Source of the DNA: Bacillota bacterium
GTDB taxonomy: Bacteria; Bacillota; Clostridia; Acetivibrionales; DSM-1351
Direction: 5' to 3'
Length of the DNA stretch: 64,000 nt
Assembly (NCBI GenBank): GCA_023398105.1
Contig: JAEWST010000064.1
Span: 1-64,000 of the forward strand
The notes beneath the pieces were generated by a model. That model was not told the origin of the DNA, made no database searches, and worked only from the letters and a program-made list of their open reading frames with translations. Position 1 is the stretch's first letter, and each line of letters opens with the position of its first letter. Both the position numbers and the translations under genes were made by a program. Below, piece by piece: positions 8,333 through 16,527 of this stretch.

Positions 8333-9928
8333 TTACTTAACAACTTTGACATATTTATTATGCTTGATGCCATTTATAGTGCCCCCAACATTAATAATAG
8401 CAGTTATATATTGTATATGATTATTCTTAATTATTTCTCCCGGATACAAAATCGGTATTCCTGGAGGATATGGTGTTATAACATCTGCACAAATTCTATT
8501 ACAGCTTTCTTCAACTGGAATTTTTTCCGTGCAGGCAATATATGCCTCATAAGGTAAAATACCTGTATTCTTGTTACTTAGTACCGCCTTTTCACCATTT
8601 GTTGACTTCCCAGTCTTAATCAAATCAACACTATTATGTAATTCTGTATAATACCTTTTAATAATATCACTATGCATACCTAAATTTCTTGGCTTTTCAT
8701 TATTATCTAATATCTTAAGTAAACCCTTCATAGCCTCTAGCAAGGCAGAAAATGTCTCATGGTTATCAGCCGTTGTTGTAATAAACACTAGGTTTTCATA
8801 GTCTGCCATCTCAACCTGCGTTTTAAAACTTTCTCTTAATAGCTTTTCCGCATAATAGCCACTTATACCAAGCTTACTGATATTTATAACTAATCTTGTG
8901 GGGTCGTGTGTTATAATTGCTTCTGGATTTGCCAAAGATACCGAAGGAGGTATTTGCTTTTTATCTGAGAATGGTAAAGTTACAGAATCACAAATTAAAT
9001 TTTTACATGATAAAACCTTGTACTCAGGATATTTCTCCAACTCTTTTTTAAACCATTGAATTTCATCAATTAGTTGGTCTAGCTTTTCCGCCCCATCTCG
9101 CTCCATTAATTCCCTAGCAATATCAAGATATGACATTATAATATAGGATGGACTTGAGGTTTGGAGCATACTTAAATTAAATTTTAGCCTGTCTATATCA
9201 ACTCTATTGCCTTTTACATGCAGATATGCACCCTGCGTTAGTGCTGGAAGGGTTTTGTGTGCACTCTGTATGCATATGTCTGCGCCGTGCTTCAGTGCAG
9301 AAGGCGGTAGCTTCTGATTAATCGCTAAATGCGCCCCATGTGCTTCATCCACTATAAGCAACTTATTATATGAATGTACTAAGCTACTTATTTCCCCTAT
9401 ATCGCTACATATGCCATAATAATTGGGTCTTGTTATCAGCACGGCAACCGCATCTGGGTGCTGAACCAATGACTTCTCTATGCTTTTTACAGTTATTGCC
9501 TCGGTAATTCCAAATTCACAATTGTATTCTGGATAGGCAAAAACTGGCTCTGCACCAGATAATATTAGCCCTGCTACTACAGATTTGTGCGAATCTCTTC
9601 CTATGATGATTTTCTGTCCTCTGGTGCAGGTGCTCATGATGGCTGCCTGAATACCACAGGTAGAGCCATTCACAAGAAAAAAGGTCTTGTCAGCTCCGAA
9701 TGCTTTTGCAGCTAGCTCCTCAGCCTCTTTTATTATTCCCTCGGGATAGTGCAAATTGTCTGTGCCCTCTATTTCAGTTACATCTAGCTGCAAAATGTCC
9801 TGAGCCAGCTCGTGTGGTATTCCCTTTGCTAGCTTGTGCCCAGGCACGTGAAATATATTTATATTTTGTTTTGCGTATTTTCTAAGGTAGTTGTATATTG
9901 GGGTATTGTAGGTTTTTATTGTGGTCAC
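8333..9928 (-). CDS. speA: Orn/Lys/Arg decarboxylase family protein (arginine decarboxylase-like, YaaO/SpeA)
   Basis: A fold-type I PLP decarboxylase of 531 residues. The PLP lysine is in SAHKTLPALTQGA near residue 225, DEAHGAH is near 193 and the family start motif FHVPGHK is near 25. Substrate (arginine, lysine or ornithine) cannot be told from sequence; the position before tmk matches Bacillus yaaO. The start is GTG at 9928 with a weak site (AGCAG). The truncated ATPase gene ends only 46 bp upstream. The gap 8130-8332 to tmk shows no gene. Confidence 0.88.
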   Translation of the reverse strand: MTTIKTYNTPIYNYLRKYAKQNINIFHVPGHKLAKGIPHELAQDILQLDVTEIEGTDNLHYPEGIIKEAEELAAKAFGADKTFFLVNGSTCGIQAAIMSTCTRGQKIIIGRDSHKSVVAGLILSGAEPVFAYPEYNCEFGITEAITVKSIEKSLVQHPDAVAVLITRPNYYGICSDIGEISSLVHSYNKLLIVDEAHGAHLAINQKLPPSALKHGADICIQSAHKTLPALTQGAYLHVKGNRVDIDRLKFNLSMLQTSSPSYIIMSYLDIARELMERDGAEKLDQLIDEIQWFKKELEKYPEYKVLSCKNLICDSVTLPFSDKKQIPPSVSLANPEAIITHDPTRLVINISKLGISGYYAEKLLRESFKTQVEMADYENLVFITTTADNHETFSALLEAMKGLLKILDNNEKPRNLGMHSDIIKRYYTELHNSVDLIKTGKSTNGEKAVLSNKNTGILPYEAYIACTEKIPVEESCNRICADVITPYPPGIPILYPGEIIKNNHIQYITAIINVGGTINGIKHNKYVKVVK

Positions 9929-9974
9929 CTGCTTTTGGATTAGATTTAATTTTCTTTAAAATTTTGAATTGATT

Positions 9975-10502
9975 TCAGTTTTTATACCCAAATATTCTAT
10001 TATGAGTCTCATAGTCTTTGTTTGGAACACTTGATTTAGCCCATACTCTTCCAGTGCCATGATATGCAAATGCAGGGAGAATATGCGGTTCACCATTTTC
10101 CAGTATACTGTTTGCTCTTGTTGACAATTCTTTGATTTTAGAACCTTTATCAAATACAGTTTTTCTACCCTTCATTTCCTTAGTGCGAGAAAAATCATAT
10201 GCCTCATTTTCAAATTCAACTTCAAAATCAAGTTCTACAGGATATTGAGACTGAAATTCCGTCAATTCACTGATTGGATTCCGTCTTAATCTAATATCTT
10301 CTTTTTCAATATTTCTTTTATCATTAGGAGGCAAGCTTTTAATCTCATTTAGAAATCCGCTTATGCCAATAGATAGTGCTTCTAAAATTGATGTTTTACC
10401 CACCCCATTATTTCCCACAATAAGATTAAACCTTGTATTAAAATTAATCTCTTGTTCTACAAAACATTTAAAATTTTTCAATGCTACATTTTTTATATAC
10501 AA
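9975..10502 (-). pseudogene. Truncated AAA (SMC/RecF-like) ATPase, N-terminal part only
   Basis: 175 residues begin like overcoming-lysogenization-type AAA ATPases: IKNVALKNFKCF near residue 3 and Walker A GNNGVGKTSILEAL near 30. A family-typical AYHGTGRVW is near 148, then the frame stops. The Q-loop half is present, but the signature, Walker B and C-terminal regions (normally another 200-300 residues) are absent. TTG at 10502 has a good GAGGTG. Such ATPases often belong to defence or toxin modules; here it is a remnant. Confidence 0.7.
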
Positions 10503-10612
10503 TTAAAACACCTCTTTTCAGTAAACAAAATAAATTCAACTTGTAGCAATACTTATTATAACCAATAACACACTAGTTTCATTTTTATTAATATTTTTCA
10601 AAGTATTATCAT

Positions 10613-10895
10613 TATCCGTTCTTTACTTTTATCAGTGTAGCATATTACCAGTAAACATACAATTATAGCCTTTGCTAAACAATTCTAAAGGGTAAACTGC
10701 TGTTTTCCTATACTGAATATTTGGAATTTTTATATTGAGAAGATTCGGGGGGAATCATAATCTGATAAACTAATATGAAGGTAATAATAAATATTGTGGT
10801 TTGTTGATTAGGAATTATTGAGAATATACGAAAAATCACCTTGTTTGATTATCTTAACAAGATGATTTTTAAGTATCCACAGTATCCGTTCTTTA
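10613..10895. other. Gene-free stretch with 13-bp direct repeats
   Basis: TATCCGTTCTTTA occurs at 10613-10625 and again at 10883-10895. The 257 bp between contains the hairpin at 10831-10870 and no reading frame of note. It could be scar DNA from an inserted element or chance. The whole gap 10503-10951 holds no gene that I can support. Confidence 0.35.
10831..10870. terminator. Candidate terminator hairpin
   Basis: AAAAATCA.CTTGTT pairs with AACAAG.TGATTTTT, giving a long stem flanked by A and T runs. It can terminate on either strand and lies downstream of the orphan CXXX-type gene. Confidence 0.6.
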
Positions 10896-10951
10896 TAGAT
10901 TTCCTTCTCTTCAAAATCTTAAATTCATATAATATTATGCTTCATTACTAA

Positions 10952-11245
10952 CTAGTCAAAAAACAACTCACCTGTCTCGAAGTTAACATGCCAGTCTTTT
11001 ACTTCTTCTTTTTTCCAATGATACTTTTCATACATCTTATTCAACCATGCCTGTGCGTCAGTCTTAATCTTTTGCGACTCTATCATTATTTTTTCATATA
11101 TAATCTTTTTAGTTTCCTGAGATAGCACAACACTCTCCAAACTTCTTGGAAGATCATCCAATCCCATCTTTTTTTCATAAAGCTCACGCATATCATTTCT
11201 TTCCTCTTCAGTTACTGTTCCAATTAACTCTTTCATTGTCAACAC
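10952..11245 (-). CDS. Probable CXXX-repeat-peptide modification system small protein (orphan)
   Basis: 97 residues. The N-terminal MKELIGTVTEEERNDMRELY, then LYEKKMGLDDL, IYEKIMIESQKIKTDAQAW and MYEKYHWKKE, fits the small accessory protein found in CXXX-repeat RiPP systems; this is recalled family knowledge, not a search. No CXXX-repeat precursor or intact radical SAM maturase is nearby. The start may be GTG at 11245 or ATG at 11236; neither has a strong ribosome binding site. It is probably a leftover of a lost peptide-modification cassette. Confidence 0.55.
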   Translation of the reverse strand: MLTMKELIGTVTEEERNDMRELYEKKMGLDDLPRSLESVVLSQETKKIIYEKIMIESQKIKTDAQAWLNKMYEKYHWKKEEVKDWHVNFETGELFFD

Positions 11246-11249
11246 ATCT

Positions 11250-11560
11250 AGTCCCAGCCCTTCAATTTAAATATTTTCTCATATGGGCTACTGTAATCAA
11301 TAGTCCCCAATTCATTTAAAAATTCATAATCTGTTTTTTCTTAATAGAATTCTGAAGTTTTTTGTAACATCTCAATCTAGACATTCTTGTTTACTTTGAG
11401 TCTTCATATATAATACCAAAAATGGTCTATTTTTATCTCGAATGACATTGTTAATAAAAATGGTTCTAAGCGTATAACTGATATGGTTTCTATCAATACA
11501 CTTTCATCTAACTGTTCAATATGAATTTCAATATATCAATATATGCCCCTCTGTATATTA
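11250..11560 (-). pseudogene. Decayed gene upstream of the CXXX-type protein
   Basis: On the minus strand three open pieces lie in different frames or are broken by stops. One runs IEIHIEQLDESV...SFEIKIDHFWYYI before a stop; a second contains IEMLQKTSEFY, a stop, then EKTDYEFLNELGTIDY...KLKGWD ending two bases before the GTG of the next gene. This looks like the C-terminal end of a coupled upstream gene that has decayed, plausibly the maturase; the identity is a guess. The remaining gap 11561-11827 shows nothing but the next promoter region. Confidence 0.4.
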
Positions 11561-11827
11561 TATTTTCTTAATACAAATAAAATTTATATAGTAGTTAGTA
11601 CAGATGCTAATTACCAAGTAAATTATATAGCACCTGTAAAATACAACAACATATAGATTATCATTATTCCTATTACATTCATAATGAATTCGATTTAATT
11701 AAATTACAAATGTCATGTTCTTATCAAAACAGTAAATTGTAATTAATTCTATATAATGTATGAATTATGGGTTATATTGTGATAAAATGAATCTATGGTT
11801 TTAGTTAAAAATATTGGAAGGTTTTTT

Positions 11828-13429
11828 ATGAAAAAATGCTTTATATTATTTATGACTTTTATTATATTTCTATCCTCATGTTGCTCGCAAAAAGCAAAGG
11901 TTGACCAAGACTTGGTAGCGGCACTGGATTTCGGGGTTACGTGTTTAGATCCCGCTTTTCTCAGGTTATTGAGTGAGCAATACATTGCATGTAATCTATG
12001 GGAGGGACTTGTAAGAAAAAACAAAGATGGATTAGTTGAGCCAGGAATTGCCGATAGCTGGAATGTATCAGAAGACGGCTTAAAATATAGTTTTTATTTA
12101 AGAAGAAATTCTCAATGGAGCGACGGTAAACCTGTTACTGCTTATAACTTTGAATATGCATGGAAGCGTGCTCTAGATCCCAAAAAAAGCTCAGCGGTTG
12201 TATCTACGATGTATTTTTTGAAAAATGGACAGGCATATAACAAAAACAATGCAAAAATTGATGATGTAGGTGTAAAAGCAACAAATGACTATACTCTTGA
12301 GGTAACACTTGAGAATCCAACTCCTTACTTTCTTGAAATACTTAGTTACCATACATATTATCCAACTAGGCCTGACATTATTAAACAGAATCCTGATTCG
12401 TGGGATAAGAAACCATACACCTTGATAAGTAATGGTCCTTTTTATTTAGTAGACTGGGATTATAATAAAGAAATTAAGACACTTAAAAATCCCTATTACT
12501 GGGATCAAAGAAATGTAAAACTAAATTCACTTACTTTTTTAATCGAAAGAAGAGATAATGAGGATGTTTGGACTAGATATCTAAATAATGAAATACATTA
12601 CGGGTATGTATTTCCCGAGGAATTAGATATTCAAAAGGAGATTAAATCTAAAGAGAATAATGTTTTGTTAGAAAATTATCCTAGTACTTATTATTTATGT
12701 TTTAATTCAAAGAACAAACCTTTTGATAATATAAAGGTTAGGCAAGCTTTAGAATTAGCTCTAAATAAAAATAGACTTGTACAGAAACGGAATTATGGCG
12801 AAGAGGTTGCCACAGGCTTTGTACCTCCTGGTATACCCGACGGACAGCCAAATACTGATTTCAGACAAAAGGGTGGAGATCTTATGCGTAAGGATTTCAA
12901 TTCCCAGAACATAATCAAAGCAAAAGCCTTACTTACGGATGCCGGTTATTCTAATATATCTGATTTTCCAACTGTTGTTATACTTGCAAGAGGCTCACAA
13001 ACAGTTAAGTATATTGAAGAAGAATGGGAAAAAAACTTAGGCATAAATGTTGAAGTTGATGAATGTAAAGAGGGCTTATACTCTCAAAAAAGAAATTCTA
13101 GGGAATTTGATATTATTGTAGCCGATTGGATAGCAGACTTTTTAGATCCAATAAATTTCTTAGGTTACTTAGCAAGTGAAAATGCATTTAGGAATATGTT
13201 TCCCTCAAATTTTTACTCTCTAGTGGAGAAATCAAATACCACTTCTGATAATTTGCTGCGCTTGGATTTATTGCACAAAGCAGAAGAGGCTTTAATGGAT
13301 TCATATACTTTGATTCCTTTATTCTATAAAAAAGATGCATATTATTTACAGCCATATGTAAAAGGTTTTTTTAAATTTTCTTTGGCTGAAATTTACTTTA
13401 GAAATTGCTATATACAGAAACAGCCGTAG
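11828..13429 (+). CDS. Extracellular solute-binding lipoprotein, oligopeptide type (OppA-like)
   Basis: About 533 residues of a family-5 binding protein. A lipoprotein signal is present, MKKCFILFMTFIIFLSSC, with lipobox LSSC. ATG at 11828 has GGAAGG six bases upstream; an ATG 33 bp earlier lacks one. Typical features are LDPAF near residue 37, LWEGLV near 53, FYLRRNSQWSDGKPVTAYNF near 90 and VRQALELALNK near 305. No permease or ATPase genes follow; a histidine kinase and response regulator do. It may present peptides to the sensor instead of, or besides, a transporter elsewhere. Confidence 0.9.
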   Translation: MKKCFILFMTFIIFLSSCCSQKAKVDQDLVAALDFGVTCLDPAFLRLLSEQYIACNLWEGLVRKNKDGLVEPGIADSWNVSEDGLKYSFYLRRNSQWSDGKPVTAYNFEYAWKRALDPKKSSAVVSTMYFLKNGQAYNKNNAKIDDVGVKATNDYTLEVTLENPTPYFLEILSYHTYYPTRPDIIKQNPDSWDKKPYTLISNGPFYLVDWDYNKEIKTLKNPYYWDQRNVKLNSLTFLIERRDNEDVWTRYLNNEIHYGYVFPEELDIQKEIKSKENNVLLENYPSTYYLCFNSKNKPFDNIKVRQALELALNKNRLVQKRNYGEEVATGFVPPGIPDGQPNTDFRQKGGDLMRKDFNSQNIIKAKALLTDAGYSNISDFPTVVILARGSQTVKYIEEEWEKNLGINVEVDECKEGLYSQKRNSREFDIIVADWIADFLDPINFLGYLASENAFRNMFPSNFYSLVEKSNTTSDNLLRLDLLHKAEEALMDSYTLIPLFYKKDAYYLQPYVKGFFKFSLAEIYFRNCYIQKQP

Positions 13430-13454
13430 ATAGAACTATAATTGGAGAAAAAAC

Positions 13455-15041
13455 ATGCAATTGTCAAAGTCAATCAAAATAATTATCGTTATCGTGTTTG
13501 TTTTACTTAATTTTATATTCTGTTATTTTTCCAGCATGTTTACTAAAGAGAGTTATGAAGTCATGCTAAGTCAAAGTATGTCTCAGAAATCAAAAGCTGT
13601 TGTGACTTTTTTTAGTTATCCTGAAAATATAATAAACATATTATCTAAAAATAAAGACCTACTTACTTATGACTCAACTAGCAGGCTTGTAAAAAATGAT
13701 ATTTTATCACTATTTGAGTCTATAATTGTTCCAGATTCAAGAATAAGCAATATTTACTATATTCCTAATAGAGGAAAGCATATCTCTTACAATTTAATTA
13801 ATAAAGCTGATAATTATTTTACTTCAAAAGATTGGTTTAAAGAAACTATCAAAGGAAAGAGACAGTTCTATTGGATATCACACAAAAGTGATTTTAGCAA
13901 TGAAGATGTAATTAGCTGCATACGTAGAGTAGTTGATGAATATAACAGACCTATTGGTGTAGTAGGACTAGATATTGAAGTTTTTAAGCTTTCTGAATTA
14001 GTTCAAGATACAAAAGTAGGTGAAAATGGTTATTTTATGATATTAGATGACGAAAATAAAATAATTGCCACACCAAATTATAGTGATCTTGGACAACCTA
14101 TATCGGATAAAAGCCAGGATGAACTAAAAGTAAATGAAAATGATAAAAGTTTAATTATGTCTATGAATAACAAAAAATACAGATACCAACTGTTTAATTT
14201 TCAAAATTTACAATGGAAGATTATTAACGTTATACCTATTGATGAAATAAGAATTAAAATTATAAGCAATATATCCTTCATCACCATCTTTAGCTTAGTG
14301 AGTTTTGCAATAGCACTTTTTATGTACTTGAGGAATAAGTTTATACTAAGCCTAAATCAAGAATTACAAACCGCTAATATCAAGCTTACGGAATATGCTT
14401 CCACAATAGAGGAAATTGCTGTATTAAAAGAACGTAACCGTTTAGCCAGAGATGTACATGATACTCTAGGGCAGACGCTTAGCATTTTAATAACTCTTTT
14501 GCAGGTAAGTTTACTTTCCTGCAAAAGAGATATCAAAGAAACAGAAGAACATATTAATAAGGCAATTTCAATTACTAGTAATGGGTTAAGTGAATTAAGG
14601 AACTCAATTTCAGGCTTAACCTCAGCAAAACAAGAGAAAAATAATTTGTTTGATACTTTGGAAAAATTAATAAATGATTTTGAATGTTCAGGCTTAAGTG
14701 TAGATCTTTCAGTTAATAGGCTTGAGCAAAATATTGATAACTCCTATGCCGAAGTAATATATAGAATATGCCAAGAAGCTCTTACAAATTCTATTAAACA
14801 TGGTAAGGCAACTGAGTCAAGCATTGTACTAAAATTCTCAGAAAATAATATAAAACTCTTTATTTTTGATAATGGTATTGGGTGTAAAAAACTATGTATT
14901 GAGGAGGGTTTTGGTTTACAAGGTATGCAACAACGAGTAAATGCTCTAAAGGGTTATATTAAGTTTGGTTCAGATGGCAAGAAAGGTTTCAATATTCATG
15001 CTGAAATTCCATTATTGATAACTAAGGAGGAAAATAATTAA
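13455..15041 (+). CDS. Sensor histidine kinase, NarX/LiaS type with extracellular Cache-like domain
   Basis: 528 residues. TM1 spans about residues 8-28, an extracellular dCache-like sensor spans about 30-275 (WFKETIKGKRQFYW; GVVGLDIEV), and TM2 about 278-295. The HisKA_3 phospho-acceptor is in ERNRLARDVHDTLGQTLS, with H near 336. The HATPase has CQEALTNSIKHGKA near 435 and DNGIGC near 474. TTGGAG precedes ATG. Its stop overlaps the next start (TAATG), so it is paired with the regulator downstream. The extracellular domain could sense the substrate of the adjacent lipoprotein. Confidence 0.92.
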   Translation: MQLSKSIKIIIVIVFVLLNFIFCYFSSMFTKESYEVMLSQSMSQKSKAVVTFFSYPENIINILSKNKDLLTYDSTSRLVKNDILSLFESIIVPDSRISNIYYIPNRGKHISYNLINKADNYFTSKDWFKETIKGKRQFYWISHKSDFSNEDVISCIRRVVDEYNRPIGVVGLDIEVFKLSELVQDTKVGENGYFMILDDENKIIATPNYSDLGQPISDKSQDELKVNENDKSLIMSMNNKKYRYQLFNFQNLQWKIINVIPIDEIRIKIISNISFITIFSLVSFAIALFMYLRNKFILSLNQELQTANIKLTEYASTIEEIAVLKERNRLARDVHDTLGQTLSILITLLQVSLLSCKRDIKETEEHINKAISITSNGLSELRNSISGLTSAKQEKNNLFDTLEKLINDFECSGLSVDLSVNRLEQNIDNSYAEVIYRICQEALTNSIKHGKATESSIVLKFSENNIKLFIFDNGIGCKKLCIEEGFGLQGMQQRVNALKGYIKFGSDGKKGFNIHAEIPLLITKEENN

Positions 15042-15682
15042 TGATAAAAGTTGTGTTAGCTGATGATCAATTACTCTTTAGAGAAGGAATTAAAAAAATC
15101 CTTGAACAGGATGGAGAGATTAAAGTTGTTGGTTGTGCTGAAAATGGTAAAGAGGCATTAAAACTAAGTGAACAATTATCTCCAGATGTTGTTTTAATGG
15201 ATATCGAAATGCCTGTTTGTGACGGAGTTGAAGGAACAAGGTTAATTAAATCTAAATGTATGCATACAAAGGTAGTCATGCTTACTGTATTTAATGACGA
15301 CGAAAAAATACAAAGTGCACTCAATTATGGTGCTGATGGTTATATGCTGAAGGATATAAATCAAGAAAAATTAGTTTTAACAGTAAAAGGTGTGGCAGCT
15401 GGTTTGGGCATTATGCATAAAGATACTTATAGTAATATTATTAAGAAGGCAAATACAAAAATATCAATACTAGAGAATAACGGCTTTAATATAGAATTAT
15501 CTAATAGAGAATTAAGCATAATCAAGCTTATTGTAGATGGAAAAAGTAATAAAGAAATAGCTAAAACTATTTATTTAACTGAAGGAAGTGTCAGGAATGT
15601 TATTTCTGGAATTCTTAAAAAACTTAATCTTAAAGATAGAACTCAGTTAGGAATTTTAGCTGTAAAAAATGGAATAGTATAA
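15041..15682 (+). CDS. NarL/LuxR-family response regulator
   Basis: 213 residues. The receiver domain has DD at 8-9, phospho-acceptor D in VVLMDIEMP near 52, T in MLTVF near 80 and K in YMLKD near 102. The LuxR-type HTH is at about 148-210 (LSNRELSIIKLIVDGKSNKE). It overlaps the kinase by one base and should be its partner. The likely targets are itself and the upstream lipoprotein gene. Confidence 0.94.
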   Translation: MIKVVLADDQLLFREGIKKILEQDGEIKVVGCAENGKEALKLSEQLSPDVVLMDIEMPVCDGVEGTRLIKSKCMHTKVVMLTVFNDDEKIQSALNYGADGYMLKDINQEKLVLTVKGVAAGLGIMHKDTYSNIIKKANTKISILENNGFNIELSNRELSIIKLIVDGKSNKEIAKTIYLTEGSVRNVISGILKKLNLKDRTQLGILAVKNGIV

Positions 15683-15790
15683 AATCCAACACTCTTTTGT
15701 CATAAAATCGCTATAAAAAAATCTATTTGGGGTTGATTTTTCATTCATAATAACATCTATACACAACATTTGCGTAAATAACATTATTCA

Positions 15791-15830
15791 AAACTGATAT
15801 AAAACGCACATCTCTGTTTTATATCAGTTT
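15791..15830. terminator. Bidirectional terminator between response regulator and nitroreductase
   Basis: A perfect 15-bp stem AAACTGATATAAAAC / GTTTTATATCAGTTT surrounds a 10-nt loop, between two convergent genes, with A- and T-rich flanks. Confidence 0.85.
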
Positions 15831-15855
15831 TGAAATTTTTAACCCCATAAAACTC

Positions 15856-16377
15856 TTACACCCTAACAACCCGTCCTTCTTTTCTTGGATGAGCATTTGG
15901 ATACTCAGCGTCATAATATCCCAATATGCAACTTCCTATTCCTACATAACTGTCTTTTATTCCCCACTCTCTTAAAAGAGCTTGACCCTCTTCACATTCA
16001 AACATTTCCTTTGCTCTGTGAATCCAGCAGGAGTTCACTCCCACAGCATAAGCAGCGTTCATAAGATTACCCATTACAAGACTGCCATTTTCAACACATG
16101 TAATTTTCTCACTGTCTGCTAATACTACAATTACGGTAGGTGCACCATAAAACGGGTCTGAATCAGGTGCTCCAGTAAATTTTGCATTGAGCTTTGTAAG
16201 TTTCTGAACCATTTCTTTTTTCTGTACAACTACCATTATAGCCGATTGAGTGCCCATCCCACTTGGAGCATACTCTCCTGCTTCTAATATCTGATTAAGC
16301 TGTTCTTCAGTAATCTGCTGGTCCTTATATCTGCGAATACTTCTTCTTTCTTTTAAAACCTTAAGTGTTTCATTCAT
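15856..16377 (-). CDS. Nitroreductase-family flavoprotein
   Basis: A 173-residue FMN-dependent NAD(P)H oxidoreductase of the nitroreductase fold. The N-terminal RRSIRRYKDQQITEEQLNQI near residue 11 and GEYAPSGMGTQ near 33 bind FMN; the C-terminal GIGSCILGY is near 146. ATG at 16377 follows GGGGG. The natural substrate cannot be told. It is a stand-alone gene between a terminator and the 56-bp repeat. Confidence 0.88.
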   Translation of the reverse strand: MNETLKVLKERRSIRRYKDQQITEEQLNQILEAGEYAPSGMGTQSAIMVVVQKKEMVQKLTKLNAKFTGAPDSDPFYGAPTVIVVLADSEKITCVENGSLVMGNLMNAAYAVGVNSCWIHRAKEMFECEEGQALLREWGIKDSYVGIGSCILGYYDAEYPNAHPRKEGRVVRV

Positions 16378-16443
16378 ACTTATATTCCCCCTATTTTGAA
16401 AATATTTAAAACCATTTTATTCAATGAAGGTAAGCCTAAATAA

Positions 16444-16499
16444 CTCAACTTTCCCAGTTGAAAATTGTAGGTGTGAGAGCTTATCTATGAAAAGTCGAG
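16444..16499 (+). repeat. 56-bp inverted-repeat element, copy 4
   Basis: It begins CTCAACTTTCCCAGTTG, has the core GAAAATTGTAGGTG..AGCTTATCTATG and ends AAAAGTCGAG. TAAATAA flanks it on both sides (16437-16443 and 16500-16506), a likely 7-bp target duplication. It lies between lacZ and the nitroreductase gene. Confidence 0.8.
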
Positions 16500-16527
16500 T
16501 AAATAATTAGTCTTTGCATATAACCAT

